A DNA stretch of 64,000 nucleotides from Frateuria hangzhouensis (GCF_026410505.1 NZ_JAPMIU010000009.1:116711-180710); one strand, 5' to 3'. Counted from the first letter of the stretch, positions 1 to 8,985 are shown. Notes: a model not told the origin generated them from the sequence alone. Numbers and translations are program-made.

Positions 1-1515
1 CGCGCGGGCGTAGTAGTCCAGGTCGTCGCGCTTGAGCAGTCGCTTGAGCTGTTCCATCGCATCGAACGGACGGCCGGAAAGGTAACTGGCGTCGGCGTAA
101 GCCTCGCCGGCGCGCACGCGGTCGCCGGCCTTGTCGCTGGCGCGGGCGTAGCTGCGATAGATGTCCGGCTCGTCGGCGTTGTCCAGGAATGGACGAAGCA
201 GGGCGGCGGCCGTGCCGGCCTGGGCGGTGTCGCCGCCGGCGGTCAATGCCTTGGCGTAGGCCAGTGCGACTGCGCGGTTGCGTGGCGAGCGCGAGTTGAG
301 CTGGGCGTAGCGGGCCAGCGCCTCGGCGCGGAGGCCTTCCTGCAACTGGGCGTCGGCCATCGCCAGGTCCAGGACCAGGCTGTCCGGATGGGCCGCCAGC
401 AGCGGCTCGAGCTGCGCGATCGCCTGCGCGCCGTAGCTGCCGCGGATCAGTGCCAGCGCGTAGCCGTAACGATGGGCGGGCGTGTCGAAGCCGGGCGTGG
501 AGAAGCTGGCGCTGTAATACTGGATCAACTTGGAGGCGTCGCCGGCCAGCACGCGGGTGCGCTCGCGCATCAGCGCGTAGGTATCCAGGCCGTCCTTGGG
601 CGGTGCGGCCAGCAGCGTGGTCGGATCCCTGACGTAGGCGATCGGCGCGGTGGTCTTTTCCCAGTCGCCGTGCACCAGCGTGGAGCCGCTCGGGCGCAGC
701 TTCTGCGCATCCAGCAGCGCGCTGGCGCGTGACTTGGCGTCGCTGATGCGCGCGAGCGTGACCGGGTGGGTCTGCAGCAGCGCCGGCACGTCGGCGCCGC
801 CGGAACCGGCGCGCAGGGTGTCCTGCATGCGCTCGAAGAAGCCGGCCATGGCGCGCGGGTCGAAACCGGCGTTGGCCAGGGTATGGATGCCCACGCGGTC
901 GGCTTCGACCTCGTCCTTGCGGGTGAAGTTGATCGACCGCTGCGCGAGCAGCCCCTGGCCGGCGGCCAGCACCGCCATCGGCGAATCGCCGCTGTGCGAG
1001 CTGGCGCCCGCGGCGATCGCGCCCAGCAGCACCAGCGCCATCAGCGGGGCATCCTTCTTTGATGCCTCGAACGCGCGCTGCAGATGGTTCTGCGTGATAT
1101 GGCCGATCTCATGGGCGATCACGCCGGCCAGCTCGCTTTCCTCGCGGGTGATCTCGATCAGGCCGGAATTGACCGCGATGTACCCCCCCGGTGCAGCGAA
1201 GGCGTTGATCTGCGGGTCCTTGACAATGATGAAGGTGAAATGGCCCTTCGGCTGGTCACTGCCGGCCACCAGCCGGTAGCCGAGGTCGTTGACGTAATCG
1301 TCCAGCAGCGGATCTTCCACCACCATGTCCAGCGAGCGCATCTGGCGCAGCATGGCCGCGCCGTAGTCCTGGGCGTCCTGCGGTGAGATCAGCGCGTCGG
1401 CCGAGCTACCCAGGTCCGGCAGCCTGATGTCTTCCTGCGCACCGGCGCCGAAGGCGAGGCAGGCGGTGACCAGTGCGGTCAGCAGACGGGGGGCGGGTCG
1501 TGGTGCCATGGCCAT
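1..1515 (-). CDS. bepA: M48 family metalloprotease, BepA/YfgC-like (3' end outside window)
   Basis: Periplasmic zinc protease of the M48 family; the E. coli relative BepA acts on stalled LptD and BAM substrates. The minus-strand frame opens with a signal peptide ending near GAGAQ (about residue 26). The M48 domain has the zinc motif HEIGH near residue 133-135 and a DEVEADRVG stretch that should supply the third ligand. A helical TPR-like half follows, ending in the LKRLLKRDDLDYYARA region typical of the C terminus. The frame is still open at base 1, so perhaps a few tens of residues are missing. In-frame ATGs at 1515 and 1509 are both possible starts. It is divergent from the glutaredoxin gene. 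Confidence 0.85.
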   Translation of the reverse strand, partial: MAMAPRPAPRLLTALVTACLAFGAGAQEDIRLPDLGSSADALISPQDAQDYGAAMLRQMRSLDMVVEDPLLDDYVNDLGYRLVAGSDQPKGHFTFIIVKDPQINAFAAPGGYIAVNSGLIEITREESELAGVIAHEIGHITQNHLQRAFEASKKDAPLMALVLLGAIAAGASSHSGDSPMAVLAAGQGLLAQRSINFTRKDEVEADRVGIHTLANAGFDPRAMAGFFERMQDTLRAGSGGADVPALLQTHPVTLARISDAKSRASALLDAQKLRPSGSTLVHGDWEKTTAPIAYVRDPTTLLAAPPKDGLDTYALMRERTRVLAGDASKLIQYYSASFSTPGFDTPAHRYGYALALIRGSYGAQAIAQLEPLLAAHPDSLVLDLAMADAQLQEGLRAEALARYAQLNSRSPRNRAVALAYAKALTAGGDTAQAGTAAALLRPFLDNADEPDIYRSYARASDKAGDRVRAGEAYADASYLSGRPFDAMEQLKRLLKRDDLDYYARA

Positions 1516-1643
1516 AGGTGGGCGACAATAACATCACTGTCAGACCGCCCGCGGCGGCGTCGGTTCATCGCCCGTTGGCTTGCAAACGGGCGCCGGACGC
1601 CCCATGTGAAGGGCCAGTTGCAAGCCATCCGGAGTCCCAAGCA

Positions 1644-1907
1644 ATGCCCAAGATCGAGGTCTATTCCACGGCGGTGTGCCCGTACTGCGTAGCGGCCAAG
1701 AACCTGCTCAAGTCAAAGGGGCTCGAGTGGAACGAAGTGCGCGTGGACGCCGATCCGGCGCAGCGCGACCTGATGCTCCAGCGCAGCGGCGGCCGCCGTA
1801 CCGTGCCGCAGATCTTCATCAACGACCAGCACGTGGGCGGCTACGACGACCTGGTCGCCGCCGACCGCAGCGGCAGGCTCAAGCAACTGCTGGGCGAGGC
1901 CGCATGA
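1644..1907 (+). CDS. grxC: Glutaredoxin 3
   Basis: Small cytoplasmic thiol oxidoreductase of 87 residues, which uses glutathione to reduce disulfides. The active site CPYC lies at residues 12-15, and the TVPQIFIN segment with its cis-proline and the GGYDDL glutathione-binding loop are present. The ATG at 1644 follows a GGAG at 1631-1634. The stop codon overlaps the next start as ATGA, so the gene is translationally coupled to the alkylhydroperoxidase-like protein downstream. Longer upstream starts give an N-terminal extension unlike the family and are rejected. Confidence 0.93.
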   Translation: MPKIEVYSTAVCPYCVAAKNLLKSKGLEWNEVRVDADPAQRDLMLQRSGGRRTVPQIFINDQHVGGYDDLVAADRSGRLKQLLGEAA

Positions 1908-2296
1908 GCGAGGACAAGAGCAAGGACCGCCTGGCGGAATTCACCGCCTTCCGCCAGCGCATGAACGAGCGCATCCTGGCCGAAGACAACCAGGTCGTGC
2001 GGCGCTTCTTCGCGCTGGACACGCAAACCTACAAGCCCGGCGCGCTGGACGTGAAAACCAAGGAGCTGCTCGGCCTGGTCGCCTCGATGGTGCTGCGCTG
2101 CGACGACTGCATCAGCTATCACGTGGCGCAGTGCAAGGAGGCCGGCGTCACCCGCGAGGAGTTCTTCGAGACCTTCAGCGTGGGCCTGGTGGTGGGAGGC
2201 TCGATCGTGATCCCGCATTTGCGGCGGGCGGTGGATTTCCTCGACCAGTTGGAAGGCGGGCAGGCTGACGCCGCCGCCTGCAGCAACCACGCGTAA
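1904..2296 (+). CDS. Carboxymuconolactone decarboxylase family protein
   Basis: A 130-residue AhpD-like protein. The CDDCISYH motif near residues 66-73 is the redox-active CxxC...H signature of this fold, and the helical core (VKTKELLGLVASMV) is typical. Its ATG overlaps the glutaredoxin stop by four bases, so the pair is probably one operon. The linkage suggests a thiol-dependent peroxidase or disulfide role, which is inference. The same frame reads upstream through the glutaredoxin gene, but that extension is a shadow. Confidence 0.85.
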   Translation: MSEDKSKDRLAEFTAFRQRMNERILAEDNQVVRRFFALDTQTYKPGALDVKTKELLGLVASMVLRCDDCISYHVAQCKEAGVTREEFFETFSVGLVVGGSIVIPHLRRAVDFLDQLEGGQADAAACSNHA

Positions 2297-2301
2297 GCAA
2301 C

Positions 2302-2361
2302 GTAGGGTGGGCTTCAGCCCACCGTCCCGGCGGGTTGCGGTGGGCTGAAGCCCCACCCTAC
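2302..2361. repeat. REP-like inverted repeat, GTAGGGTGGGCT family
   Basis: An inverted repeat of GTAGGGTGGGCTTCAGCCCACC and its complement around a short GC-rich loop. Six copies or part-copies lie in this window (here, 6286, 36141, 36227, 44141 and 44304), always between genes. It sits just after the CMD gene and may act as a transcript 3' hairpin. Confidence 0.85.
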
Positions 2362-2513
2362 GCGCCCGGGGTGCGATGAACCGCAATGCTCCGTGCGAGG
2401 ATTTGCAACGCCCTGGCGGGTCCTGCCTGCTGCCAGTTGTTGGGCGCATGGGCGATAATTGACGGTATTTGGCGTGCGCCAACCCGCCGCACGCAGCAGA
2501 TCAGGAGTCTCCC

Positions 2514-3527
2514 ATGAGCAAAACCATCGCCGTGATCCCGGGCGACGGCATCGGCCCGGAAATCATGACCGCCACCCTGAGCGTGCTCGATGCGCTGGAT
2601 TGCGGCCTGAGCTACGACTTCGTGGAAGCCGGCATGGTGGCGCTGGAGAAGCAAGGCGACCTGCTGCCCAAGGCCACGCTGGACAAGATCGCCGAGCACA
2701 AGGTTGCGCTCAAGGGGCCGCTGACCACGCCGATCGGCGGCGGCTTCACCTCGATCAACGTCACCCTGCGCCGGCATTTCGACCTGTACGCCAACGTACG
2801 CCCGGCCACCAGCTTCCCGGGCACCAGGGCGCGCTACGAGAACATCGACATCATCACGGTGCGCGAGAACACCGAGGGCGCCTACCTGGCCGAGGGCCAG
2901 ACGCTGTCCGAGGACGGCGAGGTGGCCACCTCGCTGGTGCGCAACACCCGCAAGGGTGCCAGCCGCATCGTGCGCTACGCCTTCGAGATGGCTGTCAGGA
3001 AGGGCCGCAGGAAAGTCACCGCCGTCCACAAGGCCAACATCATCAAGACCGCCTCGGGGCTGTTCCTCAACGTGGCGCGCGAGATCGCCAAGGAATACCC
3101 GCAGATCGAGTTCAACGAGATGATCGTGGACAACACCTGCATGCAGCTGGTGATGCGTCCCGAGCAGTTCGACGTGATCGTCACCACCAACCTGTTCGGC
3201 GACATCATCTCGGACCTGTGCGCCGGCTTGGTCGGCGGGCTGGGCCTGGCCCCGGGCGACAACATCGGCGAGCACGCGGCGATCTTCGAAGCGGTGCATG
3301 GCTCGGCGCCGGACATCGCCGGCAAGGGCATCGCCAACCCCTGCGCGCTGCTGCTGGCGGCGGCCGACATGCTCGATCACCTGGGCATGGTCGAAAAGGG
3401 CACCCGCCTGCGCAATGCGATCCGCGAGACCATGGCCAACGACCATGACCAGGTCACGCCGGACCTGGGCGGCAAGGGCAACACGCAGAGCTTCGGCGAG
3501 GCGATCGCACGGCGCGCGAAGGGCTGA
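2514..3527 (+). CDS. NAD-dependent isocitrate dehydrogenase (homodimeric, Thermus/xanthomonad type)
   Basis: TCA-cycle enzyme converting isocitrate to 2-oxoglutarate, 337 residues. The N terminus IPGDGIGPEI and the substrate segment SINVTLRRHFDLYANVRP (near residues 80-98) mark the isocitrate/isopropylmalate dehydrogenase family and favour isocitrate over isopropylmalate. The lysine of KANIIK, the NLFGDIISD metal motif and the EAVHGSAPDIAGKG nucleotide loop are all present. The ATG at 2514 follows AGGAGT at 2503. A longer in-frame start at 2469 lacks a good ribosome site. A hairpin terminator follows at 3551. Confidence 0.93.
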   Translation: MSKTIAVIPGDGIGPEIMTATLSVLDALDCGLSYDFVEAGMVALEKQGDLLPKATLDKIAEHKVALKGPLTTPIGGGFTSINVTLRRHFDLYANVRPATSFPGTRARYENIDIITVRENTEGAYLAEGQTLSEDGEVATSLVRNTRKGASRIVRYAFEMAVRKGRRKVTAVHKANIIKTASGLFLNVAREIAKEYPQIEFNEMIVDNTCMQLVMRPEQFDVIVTTNLFGDIISDLCAGLVGGLGLAPGDNIGEHAAIFEAVHGSAPDIAGKGIANPCALLLAAADMLDHLGMVEKGTRLRNAIRETMANDHDQVTPDLGGKGNTQSFGEAIARRAKG

Positions 3528-3550
3528 TCCCCGGCTGGATGCGCTCGACG

Positions 3551-3586
3551 ACGGCCGCGGCATCGACCGCGGCCGTTTCGTTTTTT
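3551..3586 (+). terminator. Rho-independent terminator after isocitrate dehydrogenase
   Basis: A 10-bp perfect GC-rich stem (ACGGCCGCGG with CCGCGGCCGT) closes a 6-base loop. It is followed by TTCGTTTTTT, 24 bases after the stop codon. Confidence 0.85.
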
Positions 3587-3755
3587 GGGTGCCGGGAAGC
3601 GCGGGCCGCTCGCTTCGGCTGCCTGCATCTGCCTGTGGGCACCTGCCCCGACGACGCGGGGAAGGTGCCGGAGGCGGATGGGGCTTTTCAACCCGGTCGG
3701 AGTGCCAGCTGGATCGCCCTCCGCCGCAAGCATCGCCGAAGCGGCAGATGCCGGA

Positions 3756-4217
3756 TCACTTGTGGGCGCCGGCCTTGTAGCTTCCGCCGATCGTGCGCGC
3801 CGCGATGTTGATGCGGTTCCAGCTGTTGATGGTGGCGACCAGCAGGGTCAGGTCGACCAGCGCTTCCTCGTCGAAATGCTGCCGGGCCTGCTCGTAGAGC
3901 GCGTCGGACACCGCTTCGTGCGAGTCGAGCTCGGTCAGCTCCTCGGCCCAGGCCAGGGCGATGCGCTCGCGCTCGCTGAACAGCGTGGTCTCGCGCCAGG
4001 CGGGCAGAACGTACAGGCGCTGCTCGGTCTCGCCGGCGGCGCGGGCGTCCTTGCTGTGCATGTCCAGGCAATAGGCGCAGCCGTTGATCTGCGAGCAGCG
4101 CATCAGCACCAGCTCGATCAGCGCAGGTTCCAGGCGGGCGGCCTTGTGGATGTTCTGGGTGATCGTGACCAGCGGCTGCATGGCGGCGTAGTGGCGCTGG
4201 ATGGCAAAACGGGTCAT
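3756..4217 (-). CDS. Carboxymuconolactone decarboxylase (AhpD-like), ECF41-linked
   Basis: A 153-residue alkylhydroperoxidase-like protein with the CAYCLDMHSKDA motif near residues 46-57, which carries the redox CxxC...H triad. The ATG at 4217 is preceded by AAGGAGA. The frame extends upstream into the sigma-factor gene, but that is not coding here. The gene lies 40 bp downstream of an ECF41 sigma factor on the same strand. Genes of this family are one of the three known partner types of ECF41 factors, so co-transcription and co-regulation are likely. Substrate is unknown. Confidence 0.88.
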   Translation of the reverse strand: MTRFAIQRHYAAMQPLVTITQNIHKAARLEPALIELVLMRCSQINGCAYCLDMHSKDARAAGETEQRLYVLPAWRETTLFSERERIALAWAEELTELDSHEAVSDALYEQARQHFDEEALVDLTLLVATINSWNRINIAARTIGGSYKAGAHK

Positions 4218-4257
4218 GGCAAATCTCCTTGGACGGAAAAGCGGCCGGAGTGGCCGT

Positions 4258-5160
4258 TCAGTGCAAGGACGCGGCAGCCGCCGGTTTCGTGACGGCCAGC
4301 AGGCGCCGAAGCTTGCCGGGATGGCGCAGCGAGTGCATCGAGGTGATGCGCTCGCCATCGCAGTCGAGCCAGAGGACCGAACTGAGCGTGTCGCCGGTCC
4401 ACATCAGCAGCGCCGGAGCGGCGTTGAGGGTGGTCAATTCGTAGCGCAGCCGGTAGCGGCGGCCCAGGTTGCTGGCGATCTGCAGATACAGCCGCGCCAG
4501 CCGCTCGGCGCCGTACAGCGGGCGCAGGGTGGCGCGGACCACGCCGCCGCCATCGCTGATCTGGATCGCATCCTCGGCGAATAGCGCGCGCAGCGCGTCC
4601 AGGCTGGGCTCGCTCATGGCGGCGACGAAGCGCTCGAGCATGCGCCGCTGCGCACGGGCATCGACATTGAAGCGTGGCCGCCCCTCGCGCAGGCGCGCCT
4701 TGGCGCGATGCACGCGCTGGCGGCAGGCATCCTCGGCGATGCCCAGGATCGCGGCGGCCTCGGCATGGCTGTAGTCGAATACCTCGCGCAGCAGGAACGC
4801 CGCGCGCTCCTCCGGGCTCAGCCGTTCGAGCAGCAGCAGAAAGGACAGGGTGAGCGTCTCGCCGCGCTCGAGCTCCGCCTCCGGCTGTTCGGCATCGGGC
4901 ACCAGCGGCTCGGGCAGCCAGGGGCCGGTGTAGTGTTCGCGCTCGGTCCTGGCGCGGCGCAGGCGGTCCAGCGCCAGGCGCGTGGTGACGGTCACCAGCC
5001 AGGCTTCCGGCTCGTCCAGTGCGTCGATGTCCTGTGCGTGCCAGCGCAGCCAGGCGTCGTGCAGCACGTCCTCGGCGTCGGTGGGGGTGCCGAGCATGCG
5101 GTAGGCCAGCCCGAACAGGCGAGGGCGGTGCTGCTGGAAGAGCGCGGTCTGGGTATCCAT
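4258..5160 (-). CDS. ECF41-family RNA polymerase sigma factor with C-terminal SnoaL-like domain
   Basis: A 300-residue extracytoplasmic-function sigma factor. Region 2 (PRLFGLAYRMLGTPTDAEDV) and region 4 (a helix-turn-helix near DYSHAEAAAILGIAEDACRQRVHRAKARL) fill the first 160 residues. A C-terminal NTF2/SnoaL-like domain of about 110 residues replaces a separate anti-sigma factor. In studied ECF41 proteins that extension controls activity. The ATG is at 5160. The downstream CMD gene and the candidate ECF41 promoter at 5190-5216 support the assignment. Confidence 0.92.
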   Translation of the reverse strand: MDTQTALFQQHRPRLFGLAYRMLGTPTDAEDVLHDAWLRWHAQDIDALDEPEAWLVTVTTRLALDRLRRARTEREHYTGPWLPEPLVPDAEQPEAELERGETLTLSFLLLLERLSPEERAAFLLREVFDYSHAEAAAILGIAEDACRQRVHRAKARLREGRPRFNVDARAQRRMLERFVAAMSEPSLDALRALFAEDAIQISDGGGVVRATLRPLYGAERLARLYLQIASNLGRRYRLRYELTTLNAAPALLMWTGDTLSSVLWLDCDGERITSMHSLRHPGKLRRLLAVTKPAAAASLH

Positions 5161-5189
5161 GGGGGTTTTCTCCGGGGGGATACGTTCAG

Positions 5190-5216
5190 GACGCGCCGGG
5201 CCGGCGCAACGTGACC
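5190..5216 (-). promoter_or_regulatory. Candidate ECF41 autoregulatory promoter
   Basis: On the minus strand GGTCACG (5216-5210) is followed by exactly 16 bases and CGTC (5193-5190), 29 bases before the sigma-factor ATG. The described ECF41 promoter is TGTCACA-N16-CGTC. Five of seven upstream bases, the spacing and all four downstream bases agree. This is a pattern match only. Confidence 0.5.
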
Positions 5217-5218
5217 GT

Positions 5219-6157
5219 TCAGCGCACCAGCGGCCAGGGCGCCAGGAACACCAGCCACATCAACAACACGATGCCGGCGTACTTGAGCCCGCGGAAAAGC
5301 TTCCGATGCCGCCGCTTGAAGGCCTTGCTGCGCTCCCGGCCGCGCTGGTTGAGCGCGTACATGCGGTTGACGAAGCCGACCTTCTCCGAGTCGGCGTTCG
5401 GCGAGGCGGTGATCCGGCCCATGAAGGCGCCGACACGGTGGTTGATGGCGCTCATCCAGCGCGTGCGCAGCGGGCGCTCGACGTCGGCGAACAGGATCAC
5501 GCGGGTCTGGTCGGTCTTGTTTTCCACCCAGTGCACGTAGGTTTCGTCGAACACCACGTCCTTGCCGTCGCCCCAGGCGTGTTCTTCGCCGTCGACGAAG
5601 ATGCGGCAGTCGCGCGAGTTGGGGGTGATCAGGCCCAGGTGGTAGCGCAGCGAGCCGGCGAAGGGGTCGCGGTGGGGGTTGAGCTTGCTGTGTGGCGCCA
5701 GCGTGGCGAACATCGCCGCCTTGATGCTGGGAATGGCTTCGAGCAGCGCGACCGTCTTCGGGCACAAGGCCTCGGCCGAGGCCAGCGGTTCGCCGTACCA
5801 CTTGAGGTAGAAGCGCTTCCAGCCCTGCTTGAAGAAGCTGTTGAAGCTGGCGTCGTTGTGCTTCTGCGCAGCGCGGATATGGCCTTCGTCGAACAGCTGC
5901 AGCGCCTCTTCGCGGATGGTCTGCCAGTTGGCCTGCAGCAGGTCCAGCTGGGGAAAGCCGCGGCGGTCCAGGATCGGCCGCGCCGGTACCGCCGAGAAGG
6001 CGTACATCAGCAGGTTGTACGGCGCGAAGAGCGCCGAATGGTCGACCAGCTGGCGATCGAAGCGCAGCCGCGCCCGACCGCGCAGATGCACCAGCAGCAC
6101 GCACAGTGCGAACAGCAGGAGCAGCAGCAGGACGATCAGGCGCGGTGTGAGGATCAT
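5219..6157 (-). CDS. lpxO: Lipid A hydroxylase LpxO (aspartyl/asparaginyl beta-hydroxylase family)
   Basis: Fe(II)/2-oxoglutarate dioxygenase of 312 residues that hydroxylates a secondary acyl chain of lipid A at the inner membrane. An N-terminal membrane anchor (residues about 5-23, VLLLLLLFALCVLLV) precedes the catalytic domain. The domain has the iron ligands HRD and the distal H in YVHWVEN, and an arginine in TRVILFADVERP for 2-oxoglutarate. A C-terminal membrane segment (YAGIVLLMWLVFLAPW) is visible. The start at 6157 (MILTPRL) puts the anchor at the N terminus; the longer frame upstream runs through a repeat. The stop lies about 60 bp from the sigma-factor start. Confidence 0.88.
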   Translation of the reverse strand: MILTPRLIVLLLLLLFALCVLLVHLRGRARLRFDRQLVDHSALFAPYNLLMYAFSAVPARPILDRRGFPQLDLLQANWQTIREEALQLFDEGHIRAAQKHNDASFNSFFKQGWKRFYLKWYGEPLASAEALCPKTVALLEAIPSIKAAMFATLAPHSKLNPHRDPFAGSLRYHLGLITPNSRDCRIFVDGEEHAWGDGKDVVFDETYVHWVENKTDQTRVILFADVERPLRTRWMSAINHRVGAFMGRITASPNADSEKVGFVNRMYALNQRGRERSKAFKRRHRKLFRGLKYAGIVLLMWLVFLAPWPLVR

Positions 6158-6285
6158 GGGGGCTGGGTCGCGGACGGGGCGGCCTATTCTACGCTGGCGC
6201 GGGCGTCTGGACGGAGCGGGCTTTCGCTCCGTCTCTCCGAAGGAGACAGGCAGCGAACGAGGAAGCAAAGCCAGGAAGCAACCTC

Positions 6286-6348
6286 GTAGGGTGGGCTCCA
6301 GCCCACCGGCTCTGATGGGGATCCATGGTGGGCTGAAGCCCACCCTAC
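6286..6348. repeat. REP-like inverted repeat, GTAGGGTGGGCT family
   Basis: A copy of the GTAGGGTGGGCTYCAGCCCACC inverted repeat between the lpxO and CDF transporter genes, with a short loop containing CTCTGATGGGGATCC. Both arms are nearly intact. Confidence 0.8.
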
Positions 6349-6389
6349 GTGATCCGGCTCATCTCTCCGGGAGAGGAAGCAGGACGCGA

Positions 6390-7298
6390 TCAATCCGTCA
6401 CATCCGGCTCGAAGAAGCTCCAGCGAATCTCCGCGAACTGCGCCTTCATCGCCCGCTCGACGGTGTTGATCGCCTCGATCAGCGCCCGATCGCTCGCGCA
6501 CGGCTCCATTTTGGCCTTGACCGACACCATCACGTCCGCACCCATCTGCAGCGTGATCAGGTTGAGCACCTGGGCCACCTCCGACCGGTTCTGCAGGAAC
6601 GCATGCAGTTCGGCGCGGCGGCGCGGTTCCACGCCCTGGCCGATCAGCAAGGCCTTGACCTCGATCGCCAGCGCGACCGCGACCACCACCAGCAACACGC
6701 CAATCGCGATGGTACCGGCCGCGTCGAACAACAGGTTGCCGGTGAGCATGGTCGCGCCTACCGCCAGCGCGGCCAGAAACAGGCCGATGAGCGCCGCCAG
6801 GTCTTCGCCGAAGATCACCAGCAGTTCGCTGGAGCGCGTCTCCCGGAACCACGTCCACAGGTTCTGCTCGCCGCGCGCCTTGTTGACCTCCTGCATGCAG
6901 CCGCGCATGGAGATGCCCTCGGCGACGATGCCGAACAGCAACACGCCCAGCGCCAGCCACGGCCACTTCAGCGGCTCGGGATGGCTGAGCTTGTGCACGC
7001 CCTCGTAGACCGAGAACATGCCGCCCACGCTGAACAGCAGGATCGCCACCAGGAACGACCAGAAGTACAGCGCGCGGCCCCAGCCCAGCGGGTATTCGTC
7101 CGACGGCGGCCGCTTGGCCTGGCGCATGCCCAGCAGCAACAGGCCCTGGTTGCCGCAGTCGGCCAGCGAATGCACCGCCTCGGCCAGCATCGCACCCGAA
7201 CCGGTCAGGAAGGCGGCGACCAGCTTGGCGATGAAGATGGCGAAGTTGGCGCCGAGCGCGAGGAAGATCGCCTTGAGCGAGTTGGCGTGGCCAGACAT
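6390..7298 (-). CDS. Cation diffusion facilitator family transporter
   Basis: Inner-membrane divalent metal/proton antiporter, 302 residues. Six membrane spans are apparent, with the metal-binding HSLAD motif in TM2 (near residues 43-47) and a second acidic pair in GEDLAALIG of TM5. The C-terminal cytoplasmic domain follows at about residue 205 (LIGQGVEPRRRAELHAFL). Substrate metal cannot be read from sequence; zinc, iron or manganese are all possible. A paralogue lies at 44,959-45,918. The gene stands alone on the minus strand. Confidence 0.87.
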   Translation of the reverse strand: MSGHANSLKAIFLALGANFAIFIAKLVAAFLTGSGAMLAEAVHSLADCGNQGLLLLGMRQAKRPPSDEYPLGWGRALYFWSFLVAILLFSVGGMFSVYEGVHKLSHPEPLKWPWLALGVLLFGIVAEGISMRGCMQEVNKARGEQNLWTWFRETRSSELLVIFGEDLAALIGLFLAALAVGATMLTGNLLFDAAGTIAIGVLLVVVAVALAIEVKALLIGQGVEPRRRAELHAFLQNRSEVAQVLNLITLQMGADVMVSVKAKMEPCASDRALIEAINTVERAMKAQFAEIRWSFFEPDVTD

Positions 7299-7416
7299 GC
7301 GTAGGTTCCTGCGAATGGCCGGTCAGTTTAGGCCAGGTGGCGGGTCGGGCGAACCGGTGGGGCAGGCCCTTCGACTTCGGCCCTTCGGGCCTACGCTCAG
7401 GGCGAACGGTTATCCC

Positions 7417-7929
7417 TCACCGGATGACGCCCACGCCCACGCCGAAGTGGAAGTTGTTCTTGCCCTTGCCCATCTCGTCGGCGGTCCACACGTGCGACTG
7501 GTTCACCTGCACCAGCGGGAACACGTAGTCGGCCTGACCGACCTTGTCGGCGCGGCTGCCGTTGAGCTGGCCGCTGACCGTGATCAGGCCGCCGGCCGGG
7601 TAATCCAGCGATTCGACGTAGCCGGGCATCACCGCGATGAAGCGGCCGTTGCCGCTGTCGTTGGCCTTGGGCCGCTGCGAGCCGTCCAGCGGATAGGCGA
7701 GGATTTCCACCTCGCTATGGTCGGCCAGGTTGGCCACCGTGACGATGCGCCCGCCCCAGATCACCTGGCCGTTGGCGAACTGCTCGGGCGACTGCGCGAC
7801 CTGGAACGGCGGCGCGGTGACCGCGTCGGCCGAGGCCTTGTAGATCGGCGCGGGGGCGCAGGCGGCCAGCGCCAGCAACGTGGCCGGTACGAGCGAGCGG
7901 AACATCAGCGAGGCAAGGCGGATGCGCAT
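7417..7929 (-). CDS. slp: Slp family outer-membrane lipoprotein
   Basis: A lipoprotein of 170 residues. The signal peptide (MRIRLASLMFRSLVPATLLALAAC with its basic start) ends in the lipobox LAAC, the Cys being near residue 24. The mature part matches the Slp fold (FANGQVIWGGRIVTVAN). Slp proteins are starvation- or acid-induced outer-membrane lipoproteins of unclear function. The start at 7929 has AGGAG just upstream; an ATG-type start seven codons earlier lacks one. Confidence 0.85.
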   Translation of the reverse strand: MRIRLASLMFRSLVPATLLALAACAPAPIYKASADAVTAPPFQVAQSPEQFANGQVIWGGRIVTVANLADHSEVEILAYPLDGSQRPKANDSGNGRFIAVMPGYVESLDYPAGGLITVSGQLNGSRADKVGQADYVFPLVQVNQSHVWTADEMGKGKNNFHFGVGVGVIR

Positions 7930-7995
7930 GGCGGGCTCCTGACCTGACAAAAAATGGAGAGATGCGGCGGAACGCCACCGCGGTCCCCAGCGAGC

Positions 7996-8916
7996 TTAGC
8001 GGCGGCCGTGTGAACGCAATAGTGGCGAGGGCGGTGGCCTGGTGCCTTCCTCGGCCAACCAATCCAGCCGCCATTCGGCAGGGCGCTCCTGCGAGAGCAG
8101 CCGCGCCAGCGCGCGCAGCGGCTCGCGCAGGGTGTCGTCCAGCTTCCACGGCGCATTGACGATGGCCATGCCCGAACCGTTCAGCCGCAGCGGCGAATCG
8201 TCCGGGTGCACCAGCAGCTCGGCGCGCAGCACGCGGCGCGCGCCGCAGTGGCCGAGCCAGCGCAGGAACGGCTGCACCTGGCTGCGTTGCTTGATCGGGT
8301 ACCACACGGCATAGACGCCGGTGGGCCAGCGCACCAGCGCGGCCTTGAGCGCCTGTTCGATCAGTCGGTACTCGGCCTCCTGCGCCTCGTAGGGCGGATC
8401 GATCAGCACCAACCCGCGCTTCTCCTTCGGCGGCAGCAGCGCCTTGAGCGCCTCGTAGCCGTCGCGCTGGTGCACGTGCATGCGCTTGTCGTGGTGGAGC
8501 AGTTCGCGCAGGCGCGCGGCTTCCTCCGGGTGCAGCTCGCACAGCTGCGCGCTGTCGGTGTCGCGCAGGGCCCGGGCCACCTGCAACGGCGAGCCGGGAT
8601 AGAGCTTCAGCCCCTGTTCGTTGCCCGGCAGTGCCAGCAGGCCGTCCAGCCAATGCCGCAGCAGCGGCGGCAGCGTGCCGCCCGCGCTGGCGTGCGGGCC
8701 GACGTCCGGAAACAGCAGGCGGCCGACGCCCTCGCGCCATTCGCCGGTCTTTTCCGCTTCCTTGCCTTCCAGCGCATAGCAGCCGCTGCCGGCATGGGTG
8801 TCGATCACGGTGAATGGCGTCGGCTTGGCCTTGAGCGCGTCGAGCAGCGCGGACAGCACGACGTGCTTGAGGACGTCGGCGAAATTGCCGGCATGGTAGG
8901 CGTGGCGATAGTTCAT
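7996..8916 (-). CDS. rlmJ: 23S rRNA (adenine-2030-N6)-methyltransferase RlmJ
   Basis: SAM-dependent methyltransferase of 306 residues modifying A2030 of 23S rRNA. The invariant N terminus MNYRHAYHAGNFADVLKH is present. The SAM-binding DTHAGSGCY lies near residue 40, and the catalytic DPPYE motif of N6-adenine methyltransferases near residue 164-168. Length matches the family (about 280), with a slightly extended C terminus (LAEEGTRPPPSPLLRSHGRR). Confidence 0.95.
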   Translation of the reverse strand: MNYRHAYHAGNFADVLKHVVLSALLDALKAKPTPFTVIDTHAGSGCYALEGKEAEKTGEWREGVGRLLFPDVGPHASAGGTLPPLLRHWLDGLLALPGNEQGLKLYPGSPLQVARALRDTDSAQLCELHPEEAARLRELLHHDKRMHVHQRDGYEALKALLPPKEKRGLVLIDPPYEAQEAEYRLIEQALKAALVRWPTGVYAVWYPIKQRSQVQPFLRWLGHCGARRVLRAELLVHPDDSPLRLNGSGMAIVNAPWKLDDTLREPLRALARLLSQERPAEWRLDWLAEEGTRPPPSPLLRSHGRR

Positions 8917-8985
8917 CGCGCGAGTATAGAGGCCGGGCCGGCGTTTCCCGTGCCTTTGCAGCGACCCGGAGCTTCCGGCAAATTC

